Of a stretch of DNA of 64,000 bases, positions 44,153-52,333 are shown piece after piece (position 1 is the stretch's first letter; every line of letters begins with the position of its first letter). Source of the stretch: Metapseudomonas sp043392685 (GTDB taxonomy: Bacteria > Pseudomonadota > Gammaproteobacteria > Pseudomonadales > Pseudomonadaceae); assembly GCA_043392685.1 (NCBI GenBank), contig JBHZGM010000020.1. One strand, 5' to 3'. Position numbers and translations under genes: made by a program. A model generated the notes under the pieces. It ran no database searches. It was not told the DNA's origin and saw nothing but the letters and a program-made list of their open reading frames with translations.

Positions 44153-44518
44153 TCAGCCGGCCAGTACCGTGTTCAAGGTCTTGATCAGCGTGTCTTCTTC
44201 GATCGGCTTGGTCAGGTAGTCGCGCGCCCCCTGGCGCTTGCCCCAGACCTTGTCGGTTTCCTGATCCTTGGTGGTGACGATGATCACCGGAATGTGGCTG
44301 GTGTCGGCGTCCTTGGTCAGTTGACGGGTCGCCTGGAAGCCATTGAGGCCGGGCATCACGATGTCCATCAGGACAGCGTCCGGCTTCTCCTGGCGGGCCA
44401 GGGCCACGCCATCGGCGCCATTCTCGGCCTTGAGTACCTGATGGCCATGCTTCTCGAGCATGGCAGTCAGCTTGTACATCTCGGTCGGAGAGTCATCAAC
44501 AATCAGAATACGAGCCAT
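44153..44518 (-). CDS. pilH: Response regulator PilH (CheY-like)
   Basis: 121 residues from the ATG at 44518; an upstream in-frame ATG at 44545 lacks a site. Single receiver domain: acidic pocket ILIVDDSPTEMYKL, phosphorylated aspartate in AVLMDIVMPGLNGFQ, conserved threonine in IIVTTKDQETD, lysine in YLTKPIEEDTL. In P. aeruginosa PilH is linked to pilus retraction and acts as a phosphate sink or antagonist of PilG. Confidence 0.96.
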   Translation of the reverse strand: MARILIVDDSPTEMYKLTAMLEKHGHQVLKAENGADGVALARQEKPDAVLMDIVMPGLNGFQATRQLTKDADTSHIPVIIVTTKDQETDKVWGKRQGARDYLTKPIEEDTLIKTLNTVLAG

Positions 44519-44563
44519 GGTGTTCCCCATACGGAAAGGCTTCACCGGCCATCAGGCCGGACT

Positions 44564-44971
44564 TCAGGAGGCTTGCTCCACCGGGGTGAAATCGGGGACG
44601 TGAGTCTTGATCGCGCCGAGCAGCTCTTCCTTGCTGAAGGGCTTGGTGAGGTACTGATCGGAACCGACGATGCGACCCTTGGCCTTGTCGAACAGGCCGT
44701 CCTTGGAGGACAGCATGATCACCGGGGTGGACTTGAAAGCGCTGTTGTTCTTGATCAGGGCGCAGGTCTGATACCCGTCCAGGCGCGGCATCATGATGTC
44801 GACGAAGATGATGTTCGGGTGGGAATCGGCGATCTTGGCCAGGGCATCGAAACCATCGACTGCGGTGATGACCTCGCACCCCACTTTCTTGAGCAGAGTC
44901 TCGGCTGTACGACGAATCGTTTTCGAATCGTCGATCACCATGACCTTCAAACCCTCGGAATGCTGTTCCAT
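44564..44971 (-). CDS. pilG: Response regulator PilG (CheY-like)
   Basis: 135 residues. Single receiver domain: VMVIDDSKTIRRTAETLL, phosphorylated aspartate in IIFVDIMMPRLDGYQ, VIMLSSKDGLFDKAKG, and QYLTKPFSKEELL. It is the first gene of the Pil-Chp operon. PilG promotes pilus extension and adenylate cyclase CyaB activity in P. aeruginosa. It is divergent from gshB, with a 267-base gap. Confidence 0.96.
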   Translation of the reverse strand: MEQHSEGLKVMVIDDSKTIRRTAETLLKKVGCEVITAVDGFDALAKIADSHPNIIFVDIMMPRLDGYQTCALIKNNSAFKSTPVIMLSSKDGLFDKAKGRIVGSDQYLTKPFSKEELLGAIKTHVPDFTPVEQAS

Positions 44972-45036
44972 GTTCGCCCTACCATCGCCTCGGTGAGTCG
45001 TTATTCTGCTTTATATATGTGCCTGAGGCCCTGCAA

Positions 45037-45069
45037 CCGACGGGCTGCGACCCAATCGTCGGGCCTTTT
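45037..45069 (+). terminator. Terminator-like hairpin in the pilG-gshB divergent gap
   Basis: CCGACG (45037-45042) pairs with CGTCGG (45057-45062), followed by GCCTTTTTAG on the plus strand. It stands ahead of gshB with no gene to terminate. It could be an attenuator in the gshB leader or the end of a short transcript. Confidence 0.35.
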
Positions 45070-45238
45070 TAGCACAGTCTCCAGATGCAGGCTACACGGC
45101 CTCTGCATCTGCGATTCTTCCCCTTGGAGAGAAGGATTTTTCCTTGACCGCGGTCAATGCCGGCGCCACCCTGAGCGCCTTATCCAACCGGCCCGCCCGC
45201 TTTGGCGCGCCCCTTGAAACCTGTTGCGGAGACCCCCC

Positions 45239-46210
45239 ATGAGCGTTCGCCTCGGGATCGTCATGGACCCCATTGCGCAAATCGCCTTCAAGAAGGACAG
45301 CTCCCTGGCCATGCTGCTGGCAGCCCAGGAGCGCGGATGGTCGCTGTTCTACATGGAACAGCAGGACCTGTACCAGAAAAACGGTGAAGCGCGCGCACGC
45401 ATGCGCCCCCTGAAGGTGTTCCTCGACCCGGAACGCTGGTTCGAGCTGGAGGCGGAGGCCGATACCCCGCTGGCCGAGCTGGACGTGATCCTGATGCGCA
45501 AGGACCCGCCCTTCGACAACGAGTTCGTCTACTCCACCTACCTGCTGGAACAGGCCGAACGGGCCGGCGTGCTGGTGGTGAACCGTCCGCAGAGCCTTCG
45601 CGACTGCAACGAGAAGTTCTTCGCCACCCTGTTCCCCGAGTGCACACCGCCAACCGTGGTCAGCCGGCGAGCGGACATTCTGCGCGAGTTTGCCGAAGAA
45701 CAGCGTGACATCATTCTCAAACCCCTGGATGGCATGGGTGGTTCGTCGATTTTCCGTCACCGCGCCGGCGACCCGAACCTCTCGGTGATCCTCGAGACCC
45801 TCACCGCCCATGGCAGCCAGCAGATCATGGCGCAGCGCTACCTGCCAGCGATCAAGGACGGCGACAAGCGCATCCTGATGATCGACGGCGAACCGGTGCC
45901 CTACTGCCTGGCGCGCATTCCCGCCCAGGGCGAGACCCGTGGCAACCTCGCCGCCGGCGGTCGCGGCGAAGCCCGCCCGCTGAGCGAGCGCGACCGCGAG
46001 ATCGCTGCGATCGTCGGCCCGACCCTGCGGGAAAAAGGCCTGCTGTTCGTCGGCCTGGACGTGATCGGCGAGCACCTCACCGAAATCAACGTCACCAGCC
46101 CCACCTGCATCCGCGAGATCGACAATGCCTATGACACGCGCATCGGCGAACGCCTCATGGAGGCCATCGACGGCAAGCTGAAAGCTGCGGGTCGCAAGCG
46201 CCAAGCTTGA
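45239..46210 (+). CDS. gshB: Glutathione synthetase
   Basis: 323 residues from the ATG at 45239 (MSVRLGIVMDPIAQIAFKKD), with GGAGA ahead. ATP-grasp enzyme joining gamma-glutamylcysteine and glycine. Motifs: LMRKDPPFDNEFVYSTYLLE, ATP-binding loop ILKPLDGMGGSSIFR, and the closing EHLTEINVTSPTCIREID. It sits upstream of tonB3, as in P. aeruginosa. Confidence 0.97.
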   Translation: MSVRLGIVMDPIAQIAFKKDSSLAMLLAAQERGWSLFYMEQQDLYQKNGEARARMRPLKVFLDPERWFELEAEADTPLAELDVILMRKDPPFDNEFVYSTYLLEQAERAGVLVVNRPQSLRDCNEKFFATLFPECTPPTVVSRRADILREFAEEQRDIILKPLDGMGGSSIFRHRAGDPNLSVILETLTAHGSQQIMAQRYLPAIKDGDKRILMIDGEPVPYCLARIPAQGETRGNLAAGGRGEARPLSERDREIAAIVGPTLREKGLLFVGLDVIGEHLTEINVTSPTCIREIDNAYDTRIGERLMEAIDGKLKAAGRKRQA

Positions 46211-46256
46211 CGCAGCTAACAGCTTGGCGCTTGCAGCTTGCAGCTTGCAGCCCCAG
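46208..46256. repeat. Short intergenic repeat with GCTTGCA units after gshB
   Basis: GCTTGCA occurs three times in succession (about 46229-46251) with an inverted AGCTTGGCG/CGCCAAGCT near the gshB stop. The low-complexity CTTGCAG type is common between Pseudomonas genes. Confidence 0.55.
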
Positions 46257-46297
46257 TTCGGCAGACTTCGCCGCTAACTGAAGCAAGCTGACTGGCG

Positions 46298-47191
46298 ATG
46301 AACGCAGCCGTGAATACCTCCGCCCGACTGGCCGCCGGCGTCCGCCCGGCGGATCGGCTGGGCTTTACCCTGTTCCTCGCCGCCGTACTGCACGTGGCGC
46401 TGATCCTCGGCGTCGGTTTCACCATTGGCGACCCGCAGCGGATCAGCAAGACCCTGGAAATCACCCTCGCCACCTTCAAGAGCGAGGAGAAACCGAAGAA
46501 GGCCGACTTCCTCGCCCAGGCCAACCAGCTGGGCAGCGGCACCCTGGAACACAAGGCCACGCCCAAGACCACCGAGCAGGCGCCGTTCCAGGACAAGGAA
46601 ATCCGCAAGACCACGCCCCCGGCCACACCGCCCCAGGCGCCGAAGAAGGAGGCGCCCAAGGCCGCCGTGGCGACCAAAAGCCCGCAGCCGCAGAAAACCA
46701 CGGTCAAGCGCGAGCAGGCCAGGCCCAAGCCCGAGGCCACTCCGGCGCCCTCCTTCGACAGCTCGCAGCTTTCCGCCGAAATCGCCAGCCTCGAGGCGGA
46801 ACTGGACAAGGAACGCCAGCTCTACGCCAAGCGCCCACGCATCCACCGCCTGAACGCCGCGTCGACCATGCGCGACAAGGGTGCCTGGTACAAGGAAGAG
46901 TGGCGCAAGAAGATCGAGCGCATCGGCAACCTCAACTACCCGGATGAAGCCCGCCGCCAGCGGATCTACGGCAACCTGCGCCTGCTGGTGTCGATCAATC
47001 GCGACGGCACCCTGTACGAGGTGCAGGTGCTGGAATCCTCCGGCCAGCCGGTGCTGGACCAGGGCGCCATGCGCATCGTGCGCCTTGCCGCCCCCTTCGC
47101 CCCCTTCACCGGTGACCTGGCGGATATCGACCGCCTGGAAATCATCCGCACCTGGCGTTTCGAGCGCGGCGACCGCCTGTCGAGCAATTGA
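46298..47191 (+). CDS. tonB3: TonB-family energy transducer TonB3
   Basis: 297 residues. N-terminal membrane anchor at about 20-42 (LGFTLFLAAVLHVALILGVG), a long proline- and lysine-rich linker (about 60-155) with a coiled segment (AEIASLEAELDKERQLYAKR), and a C-terminal TonB domain (YPDEARRQRIYGNLRLLVSI). In P. aeruginosa TonB3 (PA0406) is needed for twitching motility rather than iron uptake, which fits the neighbouring Pil-Chp cluster. The function here is by orthology. Confidence 0.9.
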   Translation: MNAAVNTSARLAAGVRPADRLGFTLFLAAVLHVALILGVGFTIGDPQRISKTLEITLATFKSEEKPKKADFLAQANQLGSGTLEHKATPKTTEQAPFQDKEIRKTTPPATPPQAPKKEAPKAAVATKSPQPQKTTVKREQARPKPEATPAPSFDSSQLSAEIASLEAELDKERQLYAKRPRIHRLNAASTMRDKGAWYKEEWRKKIERIGNLNYPDEARRQRIYGNLRLLVSINRDGTLYEVQVLESSGQPVLDQGAMRIVRLAAPFAPFTGDLADIDRLEIIRTWRFERGDRLSSN

Positions 47192-47304
47192 AAGCAACAG
47201 GACAGGATTGGCTCTAGGCTTCAGGCAGGGTCCCGGCTCAGCGCGAGGCCACGTCGCAGCCTTTTCGCTTGAAGCCTTGCGTCTTAAGACTGAAACTAAC
47301 CGAC

Positions 47305-47871
47305 ATGAAAAGCGCACCGAGCTACCTCAAGCACCATTTTCTGATCGCCATGCCGCACATGGCCGATCCGAACTTCGCCCAGACCGTCACCTACCTGGTG
47401 GAGCACAACGAGCAGGGCGCCATGGGCCTGGTGATCAACCGCCCGAACGGCCTGAACCTGAGCGACGTACTCGAACAACTGCGCCCGGAAATCACTCCGC
47501 CGGCACGCTGCCAGGACCTGCCCATCTATGCCGGCGGCCCGGTACAGACCGACCGCGGCTTCGTCCTGCATCCGACCGGCCAAAGCTTCCAGGCCACCCT
47601 GGAACTGGGCGAACTGGCCCTCTCCACCTCCCAGGACGTGCTTTTCGCCATCGCCGACGGCGGTGGCCCTGAGAAGAGCCTGGTGGCCCTCGGCTACGCC
47701 GGCTGGGACGCCGGCCAACTGGAAGCCGAACTCAGCGACAACGCCTGGCTGACCTGCCCGGCGGACCTGTCCATCCTCTTCGACACCCCGTCCGAGCAGC
47801 GCCTTTCGGCAGCTGCCGCGCGTCTGGGCGTGAACCTCAGCCTGCTCACAGCCCAAGCCGGGCACGCCTGA
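47305..47871 (+). CDS. yqgE: YqgE/AlgH family protein
   Basis: 188 residues from the ATG at 47305 (MKSAPSYLKHHFLIAMPHMA). UPF0301 family: PNFAQTVTYLVEHNEQGAMG, LVINRPNGLNLSDVL, PIYAGGPVQTDRGFVLH, and FAIADGGGPEKSLVALGYAG. The biochemical role is unknown. The name AlgH came from alginate regulation in P. aeruginosa. It overlaps ruvX by one base (TGATG), a conserved pairing in gammaproteobacteria. Confidence 0.95.
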   Translation: MKSAPSYLKHHFLIAMPHMADPNFAQTVTYLVEHNEQGAMGLVINRPNGLNLSDVLEQLRPEITPPARCQDLPIYAGGPVQTDRGFVLHPTGQSFQATLELGELALSTSQDVLFAIADGGGPEKSLVALGYAGWDAGQLEAELSDNAWLTCPADLSILFDTPSEQRLSAAAARLGVNLSLLTAQAGHA

Positions 47872-48311
47872 TGGCTGAACCCAAGCCCCTGCGCCTGCTG
47901 CTCGGTTTCGACTACGGCACCAAACAGATCGGCGTTGCCGTCGGCCAGGCGGTGACCGGCCAGGCCCGCGAGCTGAAGGTGCTGAAAGCACAGAACGGTG
48001 TGCCGGACTGGCAACAGGTGGAAGCGCTGATCCGCGAATGGCAGCCCGACGCCATGGTCGTCGGCCTGCCGCTGAATATGGACGGCACCCCCAGCGACAT
48101 GAGCGCCCGCGCGGAAAAGTTCGCCCGGCGCCTGAATGGCCGTTTCAATCTCCCGGTATTCACCCACGACGAACGCCTGACCACCTTCGAAGCCAAGGGC
48201 CACCGCCTGACCCAGGGTCAACGCGACGGCTACCGCGACCGCCCGGTGGACGCCCTGGCCGCCGCGCTGCTGCTGGAAGGCTGGCTGGCCGAGAATTCCG
48301 CAACTTCCTGA
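47871..48311 (+). CDS. ruvX: Putative pre-16S rRNA nuclease (YqgF/RuvX)
   Basis: 146 residues. RNase H-like fold: the first acidic motif is in RLLLGFDYGTKQIGVAVGQ, then AMVVGLPLNMDGTPSDMSAR, and the last in YRDRPVDALAAALLLEGWL. It trims the 5' end of pre-16S rRNA. It is translationally coupled to yqgE. Confidence 0.95.
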   Translation: MAEPKPLRLLLGFDYGTKQIGVAVGQAVTGQARELKVLKAQNGVPDWQQVEALIREWQPDAMVVGLPLNMDGTPSDMSARAEKFARRLNGRFNLPVFTHDERLTTFEAKGHRLTQGQRDGYRDRPVDALAAALLLEGWLAENSATS

Positions 48312-48333
48312 TTCCAGAACGCGAGGACCGCCG

Positions 48334-48846
48334 ATGACCCTGCCCAATCCCGCCGAACTGCTGCCGAGGATGGCCAGCGACCTGCAAGCCCACCTGAAGG
48401 CCCGCGGCATCGACGAACCGCGCTACATCGGCATCCGCACCGGCGGCGTATGGGTCGCCCAGGCCCTACTGGAACAACTGGGCGAAAAGGCCCCCATGGG
48501 CACCCTCGACGTATCCTTCTACCGCGACGACTTCACCCAGAGCGGCCTGCACCCGCAAGTGCGCCCTTCCGACCTGCCCTTCGAGATCGAAGGCCAGCAC
48601 CTGGTGCTGATCGACGACGTGCTGATGAGCGGACGGACCGTGCGCGCGGCCCTCAATGAGCTCTTCGACTATGGCCGCCCGGCCAGCGTGACCCTGGTCT
48701 GCCTGCTCGACCTCAATGCCCGAGAGCTGCCGATCCGCCCGGACGTGGTCGGTGCAACCCTGTCCCTGGGCACCACTGAACGGGTAAAATTGCTCGGCCC
48801 CGCGCCGCTCACCCTCGAGCGCCAGGATCTCGCTTCACCCGCCTGA
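48334..48846 (+). CDS. pyrR: Bifunctional pyrimidine regulatory protein / uracil phosphoribosyltransferase PyrR
   Basis: 170 residues. Phosphoribosyltransferase fold with the PRPP loop HLVLIDDVLMSGRTVRAAL and the N-terminal RYIGIRTGGVWVAQAL. In pseudomonads it lies ahead of pyrB and senses pyrimidine nucleotides. No attenuator hairpin is visible in the 22-base gap upstream or the 36-base gap to pyrB, so the classic Bacillus mechanism is not evident here. Confidence 0.94.
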   Translation: MTLPNPAELLPRMASDLQAHLKARGIDEPRYIGIRTGGVWVAQALLEQLGEKAPMGTLDVSFYRDDFTQSGLHPQVRPSDLPFEIEGQHLVLIDDVLMSGRTVRAALNELFDYGRPASVTLVCLLDLNARELPIRPDVVGATLSLGTTERVKLLGPAPLTLERQDLASPA

Positions 48847-48882
48847 CCTACCGATTTCCCGTAACCTTTCAGGGCCTGCCCC

Positions 48883-49890
48883 ATGCCGACAGACGCCAAG
48901 CGCCCGCTGCAGCTCAACGACCAGGGCCAGCTGCGCCATTTCCTCTCGCTCGACGGTCTGCCCCGCGAGCTGCTGACGGAACTCCTCGACACCGCCGACT
49001 CCTTCCTCGAAGTCGGCGCCCGCGCGGTGAAGAAAGTCCCGCTCCTGCGCGGCAAGACGGTGTGCAACGTGTTCTTCGAGAACTCCACCCGCACCCGCAC
49101 CACCTTCGAGCTGGCGGCCCAGCGCCTGTCCGCCGACGTCATCACGCTCAACGTCTCCACCTCCTCCACCAGCAAGGGCGAGACGCTGTTCGACACCCTG
49201 CGCAACCTGGAAGCGATGGCCGCCGACATGTTCGTGGTGCGCCACGCCGACTCCGGCGCCGCTCACTTCATCGCCGAGCACGTGTGCCCGGACGTCGCCA
49301 TCATCAACGGCGGTGACGGCCGCCACGCGCACCCGACCCAGGGCATGCTCGACATGCTCACCATCCGCCGCCACAAGGGCGGCTTCGAGAACCTCTCGGT
49401 GGCCATCGTCGGCGACATCCTGCACTCGCGCGTAGCCCGCTCGGACATGCTCGCCCTGCGCACCCTGGGCTGCCGGGACATCCGCGTGATCGGGCCGAAG
49501 ACCCTGATCCCAGTGGGCGTCGAACAGTTCGGCGTGAAGGTCTACACCGACCTCGCCGAGGGCCTGAAGGACGTCGACGTGGTGATCATGCTGCGCCTGC
49601 AGCGCGAACGCATGCAGGGCGGCCTGCTGCCCAGCGAGGGCGAGTTCTACAGGCTCTACGGCCTGAACACCCAGCGCCTGGCGCTGGCCAAGCCGGATGC
49701 CATCGTCATGCATCCGGGCCCGATCAACCGTGGCGTGGAAATCGAATCCGCCGTGGCCGACGGCAGCCATTCGGTGATTCTCAACCAGGTCACCTACGGT
49801 ATCGCCGTGCGCATGGCGGTGCTCTCCATGGCCATGAGCGGCCAGACCGCCCAGCGTCAACTGAACCAGGAAGCCGAGGAGCTGAACTGA
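48883..49890 (+). CDS. pyrB: Aspartate carbamoyltransferase catalytic subunit
   Basis: 335 residues. Joins carbamoyl phosphate and aspartate in pyrimidine synthesis. The carbamoyl phosphate site is FFENSTRTRTTFELAAQRL, the lysine-bearing loop is NVSTSSTSKGETLFDTL, and the C-terminal domain has MHPGPINRGVEIES. In pseudomonads this enzyme assembles as a dodecamer with the inactive dihydroorotase encoded next. The stop overlaps the pyrC' start. Confidence 0.98.
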   Translation: MPTDAKRPLQLNDQGQLRHFLSLDGLPRELLTELLDTADSFLEVGARAVKKVPLLRGKTVCNVFFENSTRTRTTFELAAQRLSADVITLNVSTSSTSKGETLFDTLRNLEAMAADMFVVRHADSGAAHFIAEHVCPDVAIINGGDGRHAHPTQGMLDMLTIRRHKGGFENLSVAIVGDILHSRVARSDMLALRTLGCRDIRVIGPKTLIPVGVEQFGVKVYTDLAEGLKDVDVVIMLRLQRERMQGGLLPSEGEFYRLYGLNTQRLALAKPDAIVMHPGPINRGVEIESAVADGSHSVILNQVTYGIAVRMAVLSMAMSGQTAQRQLNQEAEELN

Positions 49891-51161
49891 TGCGTATCCA
49901 TATCCTCGGAGCCCGCCTGATCGACCCGGCCAGCGGCCACGACCAGGTCACCGACCTCTTCCTCGAACGCGGCAAGGTCGCCGCCATCGGCAAGGCCCCC
50001 GCCGGTTTCGAAGCGGACAAGACCCTCGACGCCAAGGGCCTGGTGGCCGCCCCCGGCCTGGTGGACCTGTCCGTCGCCCTGCGCGAGCCCGGCTACAGCC
50101 GCAAGGGCAATATCGCCAGTGAGACCCTGGCCGCCGTCAGCGGTGGCGTCACCAGCCTCTGCTGCCCTCCCCTGACCCGCCCGGTGCTGGACACTCCTGC
50201 CGTGGCCGAGATGATCCTCGACCGCGCCCAGGAAGCCGGCCACGCCAAGGTCTTTCCCATTGGCGCCCTCACCAAGGGCCTGGCCGGCGAGCAGCTGTCC
50301 GAACTGGCGGCCCTGCGCGACGTGGGTTGCGTGGCCTTCGGCAACGGCCTGGCAAGCTTCGCCAGCAACCGCGTGCAACGCCGCGCCCTGGAATACGCGG
50401 CCACCTTCGACCTGACCGTGGTCTTCCACTCCCAGGACGCCTCGCTGGCCGAAGGCGGCCTGGCCCATGAAGGCCCCACCGCCAGCTTCCTTGGCCTGGC
50501 CGGCATCCCGGAATCCGCCGAAACCGTGGCCCTGGCCCGCGACCTGCTGCTGGTCGAACAGAGCGGCGTGCGCGCCCACTTCAGCCAAATCACCAGCGCC
50601 CGTGGCGCCGAGATGATCGCCCAGGCACAGGCCCGCGGCCTGCCGGTAACCGCCGACGTGGCCATGTACCAGCTGATCCTCACCGACGAGGCGCTGATCG
50701 ACTTCTCCAGCCTCTACCACGTGCAACCGCCGCTGCGCACCCGCGCCGACCGCGACGGCCTGCGCGAAGCGGTGAAGAGCGGCGTGATCAACGCCATTTC
50801 CAGCCACCATCAGCCCCACGAGGCGGATGCCAAGCTCGCTCCCTTCGGCGCCACCGAACCGGGCATGAGCGGCGTGGAGCTGCTGCTGCCGCTGGCCATG
50901 ACCCTGGTGCAGGACGGCCTGCTCGACCTTCCCACCCTGCTCGCCCGTCTCACCGTCGGCCCGGCTCGCGCCCTGCGCCTGCCCGCCGGCCGCCTGGCGG
51001 TTGGCGCTCCGGCAGACGTGGTGCTGTTCGACCCGCAAGCCTCCACCCTGGCCGGGGAAACCTGGAAATCCAAGGGCGACAACTGCCCCTTCATCGGCCA
51101 CTGCCTGCCGGGCAAGGTGCGCTATACCCTGGTGGACGGCCGGATCATCTTCGAAGCCTGA
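49890..51161 (+). CDS. pyrC': Inactive dihydroorotase-like subunit PyrC' of aspartate transcarbamoylase
   Basis: 423 residues. Dihydroorotase family, but the zinc-binding HxH of active enzymes is replaced: GLVDLSVALREPGYSRKG has Ser and Ala in place of both histidines. This is the pseudo-DHOase of pseudomonads, required to hold six PyrB chains in the active holoenzyme. An active PyrC must be encoded elsewhere. It is coupled to pyrB by a one-base overlap and ends at a strong terminator. Confidence 0.94.
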   Translation: MRIHILGARLIDPASGHDQVTDLFLERGKVAAIGKAPAGFEADKTLDAKGLVAAPGLVDLSVALREPGYSRKGNIASETLAAVSGGVTSLCCPPLTRPVLDTPAVAEMILDRAQEAGHAKVFPIGALTKGLAGEQLSELAALRDVGCVAFGNGLASFASNRVQRRALEYAATFDLTVVFHSQDASLAEGGLAHEGPTASFLGLAGIPESAETVALARDLLLVEQSGVRAHFSQITSARGAEMIAQAQARGLPVTADVAMYQLILTDEALIDFSSLYHVQPPLRTRADRDGLREAVKSGVINAISSHHQPHEADAKLAPFGATEPGMSGVELLLPLAMTLVQDGLLDLPTLLARLTVGPARALRLPAGRLAVGAPADVVLFDPQASTLAGETWKSKGDNCPFIGHCLPGKVRYTLVDGRIIFEA

Positions 51162-51170
51162 CGCCCGCTC

Positions 51171-51207
51171 ATGATAAGGCCCGCCATTCGGCGGGCCTTA
51201 TCATTTC
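51171..51207. terminator. Bidirectional terminator between pyrC' and the diguanylate cyclase gene
   Basis: Perfect 15-bp stem, 51171-51185 with 51190-51204 (ATGATAAGGCCCGCC), loop ATTC. It lies between two converging genes and has T-containing tails on both strands. Confidence 0.9.
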
Positions 51208-51216
51208 GGCGAGGCG

Positions 51217-52251
51217 CTAACAGTCGACGATGCAGTTGCGCCGCTGCTTGGCGCGGTAGAGACCATCGTCCAGGCGCTTGAGCAAGGATTCGATCCCCTC
51301 GCCGGCCTGCATCGTCGCCACCGAGAAGCTGGCGGTCAGCCCCAGTGGCAGGCTCGGATCGGCCTGGCTGACCAGCAGCCGCAGGCGTTCGGCGAGGAGC
51401 AGCGCCGCGCTGCGCTCGGTCTCGGGCAGCAGGACGATGAACTCCTCGCCGCCCCAGCGGGCAAAGCAGTCTTCATCCCGCAGCGCCGCACGCACAGTGC
51501 GGCTGACGGCCACCAGGGCGCGGTCACCGATCTGGTGGCCGTGGTTGTCGTTGATGCGCTTGAAGTGATCCAGGTCGAACATCAGCAGCGCGGTGGCATG
51601 CCCGTGACGCTGGAAGCGCTGCCATTCGCCGTGGAGGATGCGCTCGAAGTGCCGGCGGTTGGATATCTGCGTCAGCGGATCGGTCTCGCTGAGTCGCGTC
51701 GCGGCCTCCACCTGGCGAGCCAGCGCCTCGTTGGCCTGGCGCAAGGCCTCGGTACGCGCCTCCACCAGCGCCTCGAGCCTGCGATTGAGGGCCAGCAGCT
51801 CATCGTTCTTGCGCTGCAATTCCAGCGCGGCCATTTTGCGCCGGTGGATATTGCGGTGGGCACCGATCATGCGCGTAGGCTTGCCGGCCTCGTCGAACTC
51901 GACGAAGCGGCCGTGATCGCTGATCCACAGATAGCTGCCATCCCGGCAACGGCAACGGTAGTCCTCGGCGTAGATCAGGCTTTCGCCGTCCAGATAAGCC
52001 TGGAAGTTGCGCATCACCCGCTCGAAATCGCCGGGGTGGATCACCGATCGCCAGGTGTCCACGTTCTCCGGCAGGCTGTCCGGCGGATAGCCGAGCATGG
52101 AGTACCAGCCGGGGCTGCGCTTGACGTGATTGGTGCGGATATTCCAGTCCCAGATGCCGTCACTGACGATATCCAGGGCGTAGCGCAGGGTGCGCTCGAT
52201 CTCTTCGCGGGTGGCGCCATAGCAGTGGTCGAGGGGTTCGAGCTTGTCCAT
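51217..52251 (-). CDS. PAS-GGDEF diguanylate cyclase
   Basis: 344 residues from the ATG at 52251, with AGGAAG 4 bases ahead. A PAS fold with PAC segment (about 20-150: ALDIVSDGIWDWNIRTNHVK, GSYLWISDHGRFVEFDE) is followed by a coiled coil (about 150-190) and a GGDEF domain. The active site is WGGEEF, with the metal-binding FDLDHFKRINDNHGHQ. The inhibitory I-site RDED lies exactly five residues before GGEEF. It should make cyclic di-GMP with product feedback. It has no membrane segment. It is the PA0338-type neighbour of ptsP. Confidence 0.92.
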   Translation of the reverse strand: MDKLEPLDHCYGATREEIERTLRYALDIVSDGIWDWNIRTNHVKRSPGWYSMLGYPPDSLPENVDTWRSVIHPGDFERVMRNFQAYLDGESLIYAEDYRCRCRDGSYLWISDHGRFVEFDEAGKPTRMIGAHRNIHRRKMAALELQRKNDELLALNRRLEALVEARTEALRQANEALARQVEAATRLSETDPLTQISNRRHFERILHGEWQRFQRHGHATALLMFDLDHFKRINDNHGHQIGDRALVAVSRTVRAALRDEDCFARWGGEEFIVLLPETERSAALLLAERLRLLVSQADPSLPLGLTASFSVATMQAGEGIESLLKRLDDGLYRAKQRRNCIVDC

Positions 52252-52333
52252 AAGCTTCCTACGGGGCGACGCCCCGACTGGGACTACCACGCCCGGACAG
52301 TTGCCCGAACGCCACGAACACCTGTTCCCGACC

